A DNA stretch of 64,000 nt from Piscinibacterium candidicorallinum (lineage in GTDB: Bacteria; Pseudomonadota; Gammaproteobacteria; Burkholderiales; Burkholderiaceae_C). Below, in pieces: positions 41,207 through 50,423 of the stretch; within the stretch, counting starts at the first letter, position 1, and every line of letters begins with the position of its first letter. Below the pieces are notes generated by a model, which was given only the letters and a program-made list of their open reading frames with translations, had not been told where the DNA came from and ran no database searches. The stretch spans positions 992,001-1,056,000 of the forward strand of contig NZ_CP180191.1 of NCBI RefSeq assembly GCF_047549485.1. The letters run 5' to 3'. A program made the position numbers and the translations under genes.

Positions 41207-42568
41207 TCACCGGCGCATCAACGCCTCAATCTCCGCCACCGTCACCGGCACGCCGCGCGTGAGGTTCTCGTGGCCGCTCTCGGTGACGACGATGTCATCC
41301 TCGATGCGCACGCCGATGTTCCAGAAGCCTTCGGGCACGTCCTTGGCGGGGCGGATGTAGAGGCCGGGCTCGACGGTGACGACCATGCCCGCTGCGAGCA
41401 GGCGGCGGGCGCGGCGCTTTGCCTCTGGGGCCTCCGGGTTGTAGGGCGCGTTCACGTCCATGTATTCGCCGGCGTCGTGCACATCCAGGCCCAGCCAGTG
41501 GCCGGCGCCGTGCATGTAGAAGCGGCGGTAGGCGAGCGACTCGATCGCACCATCCACCGTGCCTTCCAGCAGCTTGAGCTGGATGAGACCATCGGTCAGG
41601 GTACGGACGGAGGCATCGTGATAGTCCGAGAAGCGGCGGCCGCTGCGCACGGCGGCAATCGAAGCTTCCTGCGCTGCGAGTACGAGTTCGTAGATGGCGC
41701 GCTGTTCGCCCATGAACTTGCCGTTGGCCGGGAAGGTGCGCGTGATGTCGCTGGCGTAGCCGTGCAGCTCGCAGCCGGCATCGATCAGTACGACATCGCC
41801 GTTCTTGATTTCAGTGTTGCCGGCGCGGTAGTGCAGGATGCAGCTGTTCGCTCCCGTGCCGACGATGCTGGTGTAGGCCGGGCTTTCCGCGCCCTGGGTG
41901 CGGAACTCGTGCAGCAGCTCTGCTTCAAGGTGGTATTCGCGCAGGCCGGGCTTGCAGTGGCGCATGGCGCGCACGTGCGCAGCGGCGGAGATGCGGCCGG
42001 CCTCGCGCATGATGGCCAGCTCATGCACGTCCTTGATCAGGCGCATCTCGCCAAGCACGGGCGCCAGATCGCGCACGCTGCCGGGGGCAAGCTGGCCGTT
42101 GCGGCTGCGTTCGCGCAAGTGCTCGATGCCCTTGGCGATCCGGCCATCCAGCCCGGCGCCCATCAGTGTCCAGACCGTCGGCTGATTGGCGAGCAGTTCG
42201 CGCAGCGTGGCATCGAAGGTTTCGATGTCGTGCGCGGCGGTGAAGCCGAAGAGTTCGCGCGCGGCGGCGGGGCCGTGGCGGTAGCCGTCCCAGATCTCGC
42301 GCTCTTCGTTTTTCTCGCGGCAGAACAGGATGCTTTGCGGCTGTTCACCTGCGATGAGCACCAGCGCGGCGCCCGGTTCGGCAAAGCCCGTGAGGTAGTA
42401 GAAGTTGCTGTCGAAGCGGTAGGGGAATTCGCTGTCGGCGTTGCGGTGCAGCTCCGGCGCGGCCTCGATGACGGCGACGCCGCCACCGGCGTGCTGCATC
42501 TGCGCCAGGAGGGCGGCGCGGCGGCGTTGGTAGACGGCGATGTGCTGGGTGGGGTTGCTCAGGTCCAT
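41207..42568 (-). CDS. pepP: Xaa-Pro aminopeptidase PepP
   Basis: PepP removes N-terminal residues before proline. The 453-residue protein has an N-terminal creatinase-like domain and a pita-bread catalytic domain. Metal ligands can be seen: the aspartates in VLIDAGCELHGYASDITRTF, the histidine in MHGAGHWLGLDVHDAGEY, and the glutamates in VVTVEPGLYIRP and GVRIEDDIVVTESG. Size and motif order match the family. It lies alone between dusB (118 bp) and murU (226 bp), all on the minus strand. Confidence 0.95.
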   Translation of the reverse strand: MDLSNPTQHIAVYQRRRAALLAQMQHAGGGVAVIEAAPELHRNADSEFPYRFDSNFYYLTGFAEPGAALVLIAGEQPQSILFCREKNEEREIWDGYRHGPAAARELFGFTAAHDIETFDATLRELLANQPTVWTLMGAGLDGRIAKGIEHLRERSRNGQLAPGSVRDLAPVLGEMRLIKDVHELAIMREAGRISAAAHVRAMRHCKPGLREYHLEAELLHEFRTQGAESPAYTSIVGTGANSCILHYRAGNTEIKNGDVVLIDAGCELHGYASDITRTFPANGKFMGEQRAIYELVLAAQEASIAAVRSGRRFSDYHDASVRTLTDGLIQLKLLEGTVDGAIESLAYRRFYMHGAGHWLGLDVHDAGEYMDVNAPYNPEAPEAKRRARRLLAAGMVVTVEPGLYIRPAKDVPEGFWNIGVRIEDDIVVTESGHENLTRGVPVTVAEIEALMRR

Positions 42569-42685
42569 GGCGGCAGTTTAGGTGCCGCTGCGGTGCTCGG
42601 GTGGGCCGCCGATCGGACTCGGCGCTTTGCAGAAATCAAAAATCTGGTTGACCGAAAGCAGATGAATTCACTTCGAAACAAAGTG

Positions 42686-42739
42686 ACTTTCCGCTTGACT
42701 GGCGGGATTCTTCGGCCGAATCCGGGTGTTTGATAACTA
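42686..42739 (-). repeat. Dispersed hairpin repeat, copy 4 (minus), 3' half conserved
   Basis: On the minus strand 26 bases of this copy (plus 42688-42713) match the copy at 53926 at 23 positions, including CGCCAG-x-CAAGCGGAAA. The 5' half is diverged. A 5'-half-like sequence, GTATCC-ATGCGCCTTTC, starts at 42767 on the plus strand and faces away. The two together recall the divergent pair at 22827-22968. Confidence 0.55.
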
Positions 42740-42794
42740 GGCCGAAAATGACGCAAACGAGTATCCATGCGCCTTTCGACGGCATGGTCGTTCG

Positions 42795-43490
42795 TCAATG
42801 GATCTGCCGAGGCCGGTTCAGGCGAGCGTCCAGGGCATTGAGCTGCTCGGGCGTACCGATGTTGTCCCAGGTGCCGTCGAAGACTTCGCCCGTCACGCGG
42901 CCGGCGCGGGCGAACTCGTACAGCCAGGGAAACAGCTTCTTCTTCTCGCCCTTGGGCGTATCGCGGAACAGGGCGGGGTTGAACACGGCGATGTTGCCGT
43001 AGGTGTGGCGCGGCGTGGCGTCCGGGGCGATCAGCTCGCCGTCCAAACCCATGTCGCCTTCCGGATGGAAGTCCGGGTTGGGCACGAGCACCAGGTGCGC
43101 GTCCGCCTTGCCGGCGGCAATGTCCTCGGCCACGGAGAACAGCGTGCGGTAGTTGTATTCGGTGTAGATGTCGCCGCTCACCACCACGAAGGGGCCGTCG
43201 TCCAGCCAGTCCAGCGCGTAGGCAATGCCGCCCGCCGTTTCCAGCGCCTGCGCTTCGCGGCTGTACTTGATGCTGCAGCCAAAGCCTTCGCCATTGCCCA
43301 GCGCGTGCTCGATGTGATCGCCCAGCCAGGCGTGGTTGATCACGATCTCCGTGATACCGCTGGCGACCAGCCGGTCAAGCTGCCAGCGGATCAGCGGCTT
43401 GCCAGCCACGGAGAGCATGGGTTTGGGCGCGAAGTCCGACAGCGGCTTCATTCGTTCCCCACGCCCTGCCGCCAGAATCATCGCCTTCAT
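42795..43490 (-). CDS. murU: N-acetylmuramate-1-phosphate uridylyltransferase MurU
   Basis: MurU makes UDP-MurNAc in the cell-wall recycling route that bypasses de novo synthesis and gives fosfomycin resistance. The 231-residue protein is a nucleotidyltransferase with the signature MKAMILAAGRGERMKPLSDF, then KPMLSVAGKPLIRWQLDRL and PFVVVSGDIYTEYNY. The start at 43490 places this motif at the N terminus. It lies 10 bp after amgK, the kinase of the same pathway. Confidence 0.92.
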   Translation of the reverse strand: MKAMILAAGRGERMKPLSDFAPKPMLSVAGKPLIRWQLDRLVASGITEIVINHAWLGDHIEHALGNGEGFGCSIKYSREAQALETAGGIAYALDWLDDGPFVVVSGDIYTEYNYRTLFSVAEDIAAGKADAHLVLVPNPDFHPEGDMGLDGELIAPDATPRHTYGNIAVFNPALFRDTPKGEKKKLFPWLYEFARAGRVTGEVFDGTWDNIGTPEQLNALDARLNRPRQIH

Positions 43491-43500
43491 TGCATGCCTC

Positions 43501-44568
43501 TCAGAAGGTGTAGCCAGTCGGCCGGGCGTAGCCCTCGGCCTCGTCAAGAATCTTCAAGAGCGGCAGGAAGATGCGGTAGCGCTCCATCACGGCGCGCGCG
43601 TACTTGCTCACCAGCGGCAGGTCCTTCAGATAGCCATCCTTGCCGTCGCGGTGGTACAGGCGGGCAAAGATGCCCAGCACCTTGAGGTGGCGCTGCAGTC
43701 CCATGATCTCGAAGTCACGCCAGAAGTCGCCAAAGTCCTCGCGCACCGGCAGGCCGGCGGCGCGGGCGCGCTCCCAGTAGCGCACGGCCCAGTCCAGCTG
43801 CTGGTCTTCGGGCCATTCGATGTAGGCGTCGCGCAGCAGGCTCACGAGGTCGTAGCTCATCGGGCCTATGACTGCGTCCTGAAAGTCCAGCACGCCGGGG
43901 TTGTGCTCGGCGGTACGCATCAGATTGCGCGAGTGATAGTCGCGGTGCACATAAACCTGCGGCTCGGCCAGATTGACCTTGAGGATCGTGTCGAAAGCGC
44001 TCTCGATGGCCTTCATCTGCTCCGCGCTGGCCGGCTTGCCGAGGTGGCGGTCCAGATACCACTCCGGAAACAGCATCATCTCGCGCCTCAGGCGCTCGGC
44101 GTCGTAGGGCGGCAGGCTGTCGGCCACCGTGCCACGCTGCAGCTTCACGAGGGCATCGAGTGCATCGAGATACAAGCCGTTGGCTGGCGCCGCGTCAGCG
44201 CGCAATGCGTTCAGATAGGTCTGGCTGCCCAGGTCCGTGAGCAGCAGAAAGCCGCCAGCAAGATACTGCTCCAGCACACGCGGCACCTGAATGCCCGTGG
44301 CGCCGAAGAGCTGCGCCACGTGAATGAAGGGCTTGCAGTCCTCATGGCTGGGCGGCGCGTCCATGACGATGTAGCTGGCCGCCGAACCCTGCACGCGGAA
44401 ATAGCGGCGAAACGATGCGTCGGCCGAGGCCGGGGCCAGCGTGTCGCCTTGCAGGCCATACGCCGCGGCTTGGGTCTCAACGAAGGCTTGCACGAGCGGC
44501 AGGCGGGGGTCCTGGGCAGGGGCGGAAAGGGCGCTGGCGGCCGCGCCGGAAACAATGGGTGCAGACAT
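43501..44568 (-). CDS. amgK: N-acetylmuramate/N-acetylglucosamine anomeric kinase AmgK
   Basis: AmgK phosphorylates MurNAc and GlcNAc at the anomeric position during wall recycling. The 355-residue protein is an aminoglycoside-phosphotransferase-fold kinase with FRRYFRVQGSAASYIVMDA, the catalytic loop VYVHRDYHSRNLM, and the metal motif GVLDFQDAVIGPMSYDLVSL. It forms an operon with murU and is divergent from lptD by about 100 bp, the arrangement common in betaproteobacteria and pseudomonads. Confidence 0.92.
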   Translation of the reverse strand: MSAPIVSGAAASALSAPAQDPRLPLVQAFVETQAAAYGLQGDTLAPASADASFRRYFRVQGSAASYIVMDAPPSHEDCKPFIHVAQLFGATGIQVPRVLEQYLAGGFLLLTDLGSQTYLNALRADAAPANGLYLDALDALVKLQRGTVADSLPPYDAERLRREMMLFPEWYLDRHLGKPASAEQMKAIESAFDTILKVNLAEPQVYVHRDYHSRNLMRTAEHNPGVLDFQDAVIGPMSYDLVSLLRDAYIEWPEDQQLDWAVRYWERARAAGLPVREDFGDFWRDFEIMGLQRHLKVLGIFARLYHRDGKDGYLKDLPLVSKYARAVMERYRIFLPLLKILDEAEGYARPTGYTF

Positions 44569-44670
44569 GGCCGACTATGATACGCAGCCCTCTCAGGCGG
44601 CCCGGCGCTGCGTGGCTCGAGGCCCCGGCGCACAGCGCAGCGTGCGTACGCCGACCGGGCCAGAACCGCG

Positions 44671-47139
44671 ATGCCGCTGCCCGAGGCACGCCGTCCCGTT
44701 ACCGCAGCGCCTCTGCCGCCTCCTGCCCCCGCCTCCGTGCTTCGCTCCCGACCACATCGCTTGCGCCAGATCATCGACGTGCTGCCCCGCCGGAAGCTGC
44801 TGGCGCGCGCCTTGCTGTCGGCCGGCTGCGTGCTCTCGGGCACGCTCGGCCTGGTGCCCGGCTGGATCGGCGCCGCGCAGGCGCAGAGCCCGCTCAGCCC
44901 GGTGCTGGCCGCGGGCACGCGTGCGCCGGACATTGCCCAGGGTGTGCGTGAAGTGAGTCCGCGCAAGGACGGCAAGCCGCCTCGCAGCAAGTCGGCCGTG
45001 CGCAAGAACGATCCGAATGCGCCCATCGTCGTCGAAGGGCGCGAGATCAGCGGTCGTCTGGACTTCAACCTGCGCCTGCAGGGCGATGCGCGCCTGAGCA
45101 AGAACGACCTCGTGCTCAGCGCCGATCTGATCGACTACCTAGTCGTGCCCGATCAGGTCATCATCAGCGGCAGCCCGGCCAAGGTCGAGCGCATTTCGCC
45201 CGAAGGCAGCGACACCCTGTTCACGCCGCGCGCGCAGATCGAACTGCTGGCCAACACGGGCGTGGTCGAGCAGGCGCAGATCACGTACGGCCGCATCGGC
45301 GGGCGCGGCAAGGCCGATCGCATCGAGCTGCTGGCCCAGCAGGTCACCCGCATGCTAGGCGCGGAATACACCACCTGCCGCCCTGGCGACGACTCCTGGG
45401 TGCTCAAGGCGCGCGAGATCACCATCGACCAGATCGAGGGTGAGGGTGAGGCGCGCGGTGCCAAGCTCTACTTCAAGGGCACGCCCATCCTGGCGGCACC
45501 CTACATGCCCTTCCCGGTGGATGACGAGCGGGCGAGCGGCTTCCTGCCGCCCTCGCTGGGCATCACCACGCGCACCGGTCTGGACGTGACGGTGCCGATC
45601 TACTGGAACATCGCCCCCAACCGGGACTTCACCTTCGAACCGCGCCTGATGACACGGCGCGGCGTGCTGCTGGGCGGCCTGGGCCGCTATCTCGAGCCGT
45701 CCTTCGCCGGCAGCGTGCGCGCGGAATGGCTGCCGCGCGACGAGCAGCTCGGCCGCCAGCGCTGGCTGGTGGACGCCGAGCACGCCTGGCAGCCGGAGTT
45801 CGCCCGCGAATGGCGCGGCGGCTGGAAGTACCAGAAGGTCTCGGACGACCAATACTTTGCCGACGTGGCCCGCAACGTGGGCAACATCAACACCCTGTTT
45901 CTGCCGCGCGAGGGCTACCTGAGCTACACGCGGCCCTGGTGGAACGTGAGCGCGCGCGTGCAGCAGTTCCAGACCCTGCAGGATCCGCTCGCCCCGGTGC
46001 TGCCGGCCTACTGGCGCGAGCCGCAGCTCAACTTCAACTATTACCGTGCCGACGTGCGCGGCTTCGTGGCCACGGCCAATGCGGAGTTCGCGCGTTTCAA
46101 GCACCCCACGCTCACGGAAGGCTGGCGTGCGTACCTGCAGCCCGCGCTGGAGTACCCCATCGTGGAGCCGGGTTACTTCATTCGCCCGCGCGTGGCCCTG
46201 CACATGACGCGCTACGGGCAACTCGAGACACCGGGCGTCATTCCAGGTACCGCCACCAGCCCGCGCAGCGCCAGCCGCACGCTGCCAATCATTTCCGTGG
46301 ATACCGGACTGGTGTTCGAGCGCGAGCAGGGCATCTTCCTGCCGCATCTGCGTCAGACCCTGGAGCCGCGCCTGTTCTATCTGCGTGTGCCCTACCGTGA
46401 CCAGAATGCGCTGCCCAACTTCGATTCGGCAGCCACAGACTTCGGCTTTGCGCAGCTGTTCTCGCCCAACCGGTTCTCGGGCAATGACCGCATCAGCGAC
46501 GCTGATGCACTCACCATGGCCCTGACCAGCCGCTACAGCGATCCCGCCACCGGCTTGGAGCGCCTGCGCCTGCAGATCGGCAAGCGCTTCAACTTCGAAA
46601 CGCCGCGGGTGGACGTGCCGGGTACCACGCTGCCGGTGCTGCGCAGTTCCGATCTGCTGCTGTCCGCGGCGGGGCGCATTTCGCAGGCCTGGGCGCTGGA
46701 TACCTCGGTGCAGCTGAACTCGCGGGACAACACGGCAGTGCGTTCCTCCGTCGGGCTGCGCTACTCGCCGGCCGAGCGCAACATCTTCAACCTGACCTAC
46801 CGCTACCAGCGTGAACTTCTCGAGCAGATCGAGTTCTCCACGCAGTGGCAGCTCGGCGGCAGGTTCTACGCGGTCGCCCGCTGGAACTACTCCATCCGCG
46901 AGAAGCGCAGCCCGGAATCCTTGGCAGGCGTGGAGTACGATGCCGACTGCTGGGTGGCGCGTCTGGTGGTCAACCGCTACGCCACGGCCACCGGCCAGGC
47001 CAACAACTCCCTGTTCTTCCAGCTGGAGCTGTCCGGCCTCGGCGGCATCGGCACCGATCCGCTCTCCCTGCTCAAGCGCAGCATTCCCGGCTACAGCAAA
47101 CTCGATTCGCAAAGATCATGGTCGTCTCGCACCGAATGA
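44671..47139 (+). CDS. lptD: LPS-assembly outer-membrane protein LptD
   Basis: LptD, with LptE, inserts lipopolysaccharide into the outer leaflet. The 822-residue frame has an N-terminal leader region, a periplasmic OstA-like domain (VVEGREISGRLDFNLRLQGD, about 115-240) and a large beta-barrel ending with alternating strands. Mature cysteines are few: Cys236 in YTTCRPGD and Cys760 in YDADCWVARL, so only one inter-domain disulfide seems possible. The ATG at 44671 puts about 50 residues before the hydrophobic signal (KLLARALLSAGCVLSG). A GTG at 44779 would give an ordinary signal peptide and may be the real start. It overlaps surA. Confidence 0.93.
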   Translation: MPLPEARRPVTAAPLPPPAPASVLRSRPHRLRQIIDVLPRRKLLARALLSAGCVLSGTLGLVPGWIGAAQAQSPLSPVLAAGTRAPDIAQGVREVSPRKDGKPPRSKSAVRKNDPNAPIVVEGREISGRLDFNLRLQGDARLSKNDLVLSADLIDYLVVPDQVIISGSPAKVERISPEGSDTLFTPRAQIELLANTGVVEQAQITYGRIGGRGKADRIELLAQQVTRMLGAEYTTCRPGDDSWVLKAREITIDQIEGEGEARGAKLYFKGTPILAAPYMPFPVDDERASGFLPPSLGITTRTGLDVTVPIYWNIAPNRDFTFEPRLMTRRGVLLGGLGRYLEPSFAGSVRAEWLPRDEQLGRQRWLVDAEHAWQPEFAREWRGGWKYQKVSDDQYFADVARNVGNINTLFLPREGYLSYTRPWWNVSARVQQFQTLQDPLAPVLPAYWREPQLNFNYYRADVRGFVATANAEFARFKHPTLTEGWRAYLQPALEYPIVEPGYFIRPRVALHMTRYGQLETPGVIPGTATSPRSASRTLPIISVDTGLVFEREQGIFLPHLRQTLEPRLFYLRVPYRDQNALPNFDSAATDFGFAQLFSPNRFSGNDRISDADALTMALTSRYSDPATGLERLRLQIGKRFNFETPRVDVPGTTLPVLRSSDLLLSAAGRISQAWALDTSVQLNSRDNTAVRSSVGLRYSPAERNIFNLTYRYQRELLEQIEFSTQWQLGGRFYAVARWNYSIREKRSPESLAGVEYDADCWVARLVVNRYATATGQANNSLFFQLELSGLGGIGTDPLSLLKRSIPGYSKLDSQRSWSSRTE

Positions 47140-48518
47140 CCGCACCCCTGAGTGCGTTCCTGGCCTCATTGGCTGTTCTGGCCGCATCGGTCGCACCGGC
47201 GATGGCGCAGACCCAGGTCTCGCCCCAGCTCAGCACGCCGGCCGCCAGCCAGCGCGTCGCGGCGGACAGCATCGTCGCCGTGGTGGGTACCGAAGTCATC
47301 ACCCGCCGCGAGCTGGCCCAGCGCGTGCGAAATGCTGAACTGCAGCTGCAGCAGCAGGGTACGTCGCTGCCTTCGCGAGACGTGCTCGAGCGCCAAGTCC
47401 TGGAGCGCGCCATTACCGATCGATCCATCGTGCAGTGGGCCCGAGAGAACGGCATCCGGGTGGACGAAGGCACCGTGGATACGGCCTTTGCCAACATTGC
47501 GCGCCAGAATGGCCTGAGCGTCGACGGTTTCCGTCAGCGCCTGGAGCGTGAAGGCATGGACGTGCCGCGCTTCCGCCGTGACCTGCGCGAGGAAATCTTC
47601 ATCTTCCGCGCCCGGGAGCGCGAAGTGGACAGCAAGGTCAATGTGAGCGAAGCCGAAGTGGACGCCTTCCTGGCCCAGGAAAGCGGCGCTGCTGCAGGTG
47701 AGACCGAGCTCAATCTTGCGCAGATCCTGATCCGCCCGCGCTCCGAGTCTGCTGCAGACGTGACGGCTGCGCGCGAACGCGCCCAAGCCCTGTTCGAACA
47801 GGCCCGCGGCGGCGCAGACTTTGCGCAGCTGGCTCGCGCCAACTCCACCGGCCCCGAGGCTGACAAGGGTGGCGAGTTCGGCTGGCGTACCACCGACCGC
47901 ATCCCCGAGCTGTTCACCCGCAGCGTGGCCAACCTGCGCAATGGCGAAGTGGCCGCGCCCGTGCAGAGCGGCGCCGGCTTCCACGTACTCAAGCTGCTCG
48001 GCCGCCGTGCTGCGGGCTCGGGCGGCTCGGCCAACGCCGAAGCGGTTCAGACCAAGGTGCGCCATATCCTGCTGCGCGTCACACCGGAAGTGAACGAGGC
48101 GGAAGCCCAGCGTCGCCTCACCGCCATCCGCGAGCGCATCGTCAACAAGCAGGCCACCTTTGAAGAACTCGCCAAGACCTTCTCTGCGGACGGTTCTGCC
48201 GCGCAAGGCGGTGATCTGGGCTGGGCGATGTCTGGCGACATGGTGCCCGAGTTCGAAAGCGTGATGAACCAGTCACGCCCCGGCGAAGTCTCGCAGCCTT
48301 TCCGCAGCCAGTTCGGCTGGCACATTCTTGAAGTGACTGATCGCGCCAAGCGCGCGATCCCGGTCGAGAAGCAGCGCCAGCTCGCCCGCAACGCCCTCCG
48401 CGAGCGCAAGGTGGAAGAGCAGTACGTCGACTGGGCGCGCCTGATCCGCGACCGCACCTACGTCGAGAATCGGCTCGAGACAGCCGCCGCTGCGGCGCCC
48501 GCTGCAGCTGTGCGCTGA
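47118..48518 (+). CDS. surA: Periplasmic chaperone and peptidyl-prolyl isomerase SurA
   Basis: SurA escorts outer-membrane proteins, including LptD, through the periplasm. The 466-residue product has a signal peptide ending at AMAQ and an N-terminal SurA domain with VVGTEVITRRELAQRVRNA. Two parvulin domains follow (LNLAQILIRPRSES to GAGFHVLKLL, and VRHILLRVTPEVNEAEAQ to FGWHILEV), then a C-terminal helix. Two starts are possible: ATG 47118 gives MVVSHRM with a positive n-region, while ATG 47136 overlaps the lptD stop as ATGA. I favour 47118 because the shorter form lacks a basic residue before the hydrophobic core. Confidence 0.93.
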   Translation: MVVSHRMTAPLSAFLASLAVLAASVAPAMAQTQVSPQLSTPAASQRVAADSIVAVVGTEVITRRELAQRVRNAELQLQQQGTSLPSRDVLERQVLERAITDRSIVQWARENGIRVDEGTVDTAFANIARQNGLSVDGFRQRLEREGMDVPRFRRDLREEIFIFRAREREVDSKVNVSEAEVDAFLAQESGAAAGETELNLAQILIRPRSESAADVTAARERAQALFEQARGGADFAQLARANSTGPEADKGGEFGWRTTDRIPELFTRSVANLRNGEVAAPVQSGAGFHVLKLLGRRAAGSGGSANAEAVQTKVRHILLRVTPEVNEAEAQRRLTAIRERIVNKQATFEELAKTFSADGSAAQGGDLGWAMSGDMVPEFESVMNQSRPGEVSQPFRSQFGWHILEVTDRAKRAIPVEKQRQLARNALRERKVEEQYVDWARLIRDRTYVENRLETAAAAAPAAAVR

Positions 48519-48570
48519 GCCGGCGCCGCTCGGCCGACAAACGCTTTCGCTGCTGCAGCTGCTGCGTCTG

Positions 48571-49530
48571 ATGAAGCCTCGCCTGGCGATCACCACCGGC
48601 GAGCCTGCGGGCATCGGCCCGGAGATCGCGGCCAAGCTGCTGGCCCGCGCACCCGCCGGCATCGATCTCATTCTGGTGGGCGATCGCCTGCTGCTTGAGC
48701 AGAACGCAGCGCGCTTTGCGCCTCAGGCGAGGCTGAAGATCTCCAACGTTTCGCTGGCCGCGCCGGTCCATCCGGGTCAGCTGGATGCCAGCAACGGCGC
48801 CTATGTGCTCAACACCCTGCGCCGCGGCCTGGACCTGATTGCGCGTGACGAGGCCGACGCCATCGTGACCTGCCCGGTGGCCAAGTCCGTCATCAACGAC
48901 GCCGGCATTCCCTTCACCGGCCACACCGAGTTCCTGGCCGAGCAGACCGGCACCGAGCGCGTGGTCATGCTGCTGGCCGGCGGTGGCCTGCGCGTGGCCC
49001 TGGCCACCACGCACCTGCCGCTGGCACGCGTGGCCGCCACCTTGACGGTGGACAGCCTGCTACAGACCCTGCGCATCATCGATACCGACCTGCGCCGCAA
49101 GTTCGGCATCAGCACCCCGCGCATTGCCGTGTGCGGCCTGAACCCGCATGCGGGCGAGAGCGGCCATATGGGCCGCGAGGAAATCGAGATCATCACCCCG
49201 GCCATTGATGCAGCGCGTGAGACTGGCATCATCGCCACGGGGCCCTGGCCGGCTGACACCGTGTTCCAGCCGCGCATTCTGAAGGATGTGGACTGCGTGC
49301 TGGCCATGTATCACGACCAGGGCCTGCCCACGCTCAAGTTCGCCAGTTTCGGCCACGGCATCAACGTCACGCTCGGTCTGCCGATTATCCGCACCAGCGT
49401 GGATCACGGCACCGCACTCGACATTGCCGGGCAGGGCGTGGCCGACGAAGGCAGCCTGCTCGAAGCCGTGAACGCCGCCGCCGCCATGGTGCGCGCCCAG
49501 CGCGGCTCCACGAAGGGTGCGCGGGCATGA
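48571..49530 (+). CDS. pdxA: 4-hydroxythreonine-4-phosphate dehydrogenase PdxA
   Basis: PdxA oxidises 4-hydroxythreonine-4-phosphate in pyridoxal phosphate synthesis. The 319-residue protein begins MKPRLAITTGEPAGIGPEIA and has CPVAKSVINDAGIPFTGHTE, LATTHLPLARV, LNPHAGESGHMGREEIEII and LAMYHDQGLPTLKF. The zinc-binding histidines and aspartate lie in the latter motifs. The stop overlaps the rsmA ATG (ATGA), the usual pdxA-rsmA coupling. Confidence 0.96.
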   Translation: MKPRLAITTGEPAGIGPEIAAKLLARAPAGIDLILVGDRLLLEQNAARFAPQARLKISNVSLAAPVHPGQLDASNGAYVLNTLRRGLDLIARDEADAIVTCPVAKSVINDAGIPFTGHTEFLAEQTGTERVVMLLAGGGLRVALATTHLPLARVAATLTVDSLLQTLRIIDTDLRRKFGISTPRIAVCGLNPHAGESGHMGREEIEIITPAIDAARETGIIATGPWPADTVFQPRILKDVDCVLAMYHDQGLPTLKFASFGHGINVTLGLPIIRTSVDHGTALDIAGQGVADEGSLLEAVNAAAAMVRAQRGSTKGARA

Positions 49531-50294
49531 AGCACGTCGCCCGAAAGCGCTTCGGCCAGAACTTCCTCACGGATGAGGGCATCATCCACGCCATCGTGCG
49601 TGCCATCCGCCCGCAGCCCGGTGACGTGATGATCGAGATCGGCCCCGGCCAGGCCGCGCTCACGCGTCCGCTGGTCGATGTGCTGGGCCAAATGCACGCC
49701 GTGGAGATCGACCGGGATCTGGCCGCCGAGCTGCGCCGCCGCTTCGATGGCCGCCTCACCGTGCATGAAGGCGACGCGCTGGAGTTCGACTTTGCCGCCG
49801 TGAGTGCGCAGCCCCTGCGCATCGTCGGCAACCTGCCGTACAACATTTCTTCGCCGCTGCTGTTCCACCTCATGCGCTTTGCTGATCGCGTGGTCGATCA
49901 GCACTTCATGCTGCAAAAGGAAGTGGTCGAGCGCATGGTGGGCGAGGCCGGCAGCAAGGAGTACGGGCGCCTGTCCGTCATGCTGCAGGCGCGCTACTGG
50001 ATGGAGCCGCTGCTGGACGTGCCACCCGAGAGCTTCGACCCCGCGCCTAAGGTGGACTCCGCCGTGGTGCGCATGATCCCCAAGAAGACCGACGAGGTCG
50101 CTGGCATCGACTTCCCCGCACTCGAAAAGCTGCTGGCCCAGGCCTTCAGCCAGCGCCGCAAGATGCTGCGCAACACGCTGGCGGGGCATGAAGCGGCATT
50201 GGAAGCCGTGGGCATCGCGCCCACCGCGCGGGCCGAGGAAGTGGCGCTGGATCAGTGGCTGGCGCTGCTGGCGCATACGCAGCGCAGCGCCTGA
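49527..50294 (+). CDS. rsmA: 16S rRNA dimethyladenosine transferase RsmA (KsgA)
   Basis: RsmA dimethylates two adjacent adenosines near the 3' end of 16S rRNA. The 255-residue protein has the opening RKRFGQNFLTDEGIIHAIV, the SAM-binding stretch MIEIGPGQAALTRPLVD, the acidic loop VEIDRDLAAELRRRF and the catalytic motif IVGNLPYNISSPLLFHL. It is the last gene of the lptD-surA-pdxA-rsmA operon. A dispersed hairpin repeat begins 32 bases after its stop. Confidence 0.97.
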   Translation: MKHVARKRFGQNFLTDEGIIHAIVRAIRPQPGDVMIEIGPGQAALTRPLVDVLGQMHAVEIDRDLAAELRRRFDGRLTVHEGDALEFDFAAVSAQPLRIVGNLPYNISSPLLFHLMRFADRVVDQHFMLQKEVVERMVGEAGSKEYGRLSVMLQARYWMEPLLDVPPESFDPAPKVDSAVVRMIPKKTDEVAGIDFPALEKLLAQAFSQRRKMLRNTLAGHEAALEAVGIAPTARAEEVALDQWLALLAHTQRSA

Positions 50295-50325
50295 GCCCAG
50301 GTTTCACTAGCTAGATCCAGTATTC

Positions 50326-50379
50326 ATGCGGGTTTTCAGGCCGAAATGGCTGGAAAGGCGCATGGGGCAAGCGGAAACG
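50326..50379 (+). repeat. Dispersed hairpin repeat, copy 5 (plus)
   Basis: 54 nt starting GTATTC-ATGCGGGTTTTC and ending GCGCATGGGGCAAGCGGAAACG, downstream of rsmA and facing the end of the minus-strand gene at 50424. Nine Watson-Crick pairs and one G-T pair can form over the 12-bp stem. In frame it reads MRVFRPKWLERRMGQAET. Confidence 0.8.
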
Positions 50380-50423
50380 ATATGTCGCGGGCCTCACTAT
50401 CCCAACCGGCAGTGCGCGAGACC

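Noticed and set aside
40091..42733. 880-codon plus-strand open frame
   Set aside because: It is antisense to dusB and pepP, both with clear active-site motifs.
42767..42790. Plus-strand half copy of the hairpin repeat
   Set aside because: Only the first 13 or so bases match the family and the tail is missing. I mention it with copy 4 but do not count it as a full copy.
45355..47112. 585-codon minus-strand open frame
   Set aside because: It is antisense to lptD; no ribosome-binding site or domain supports it.
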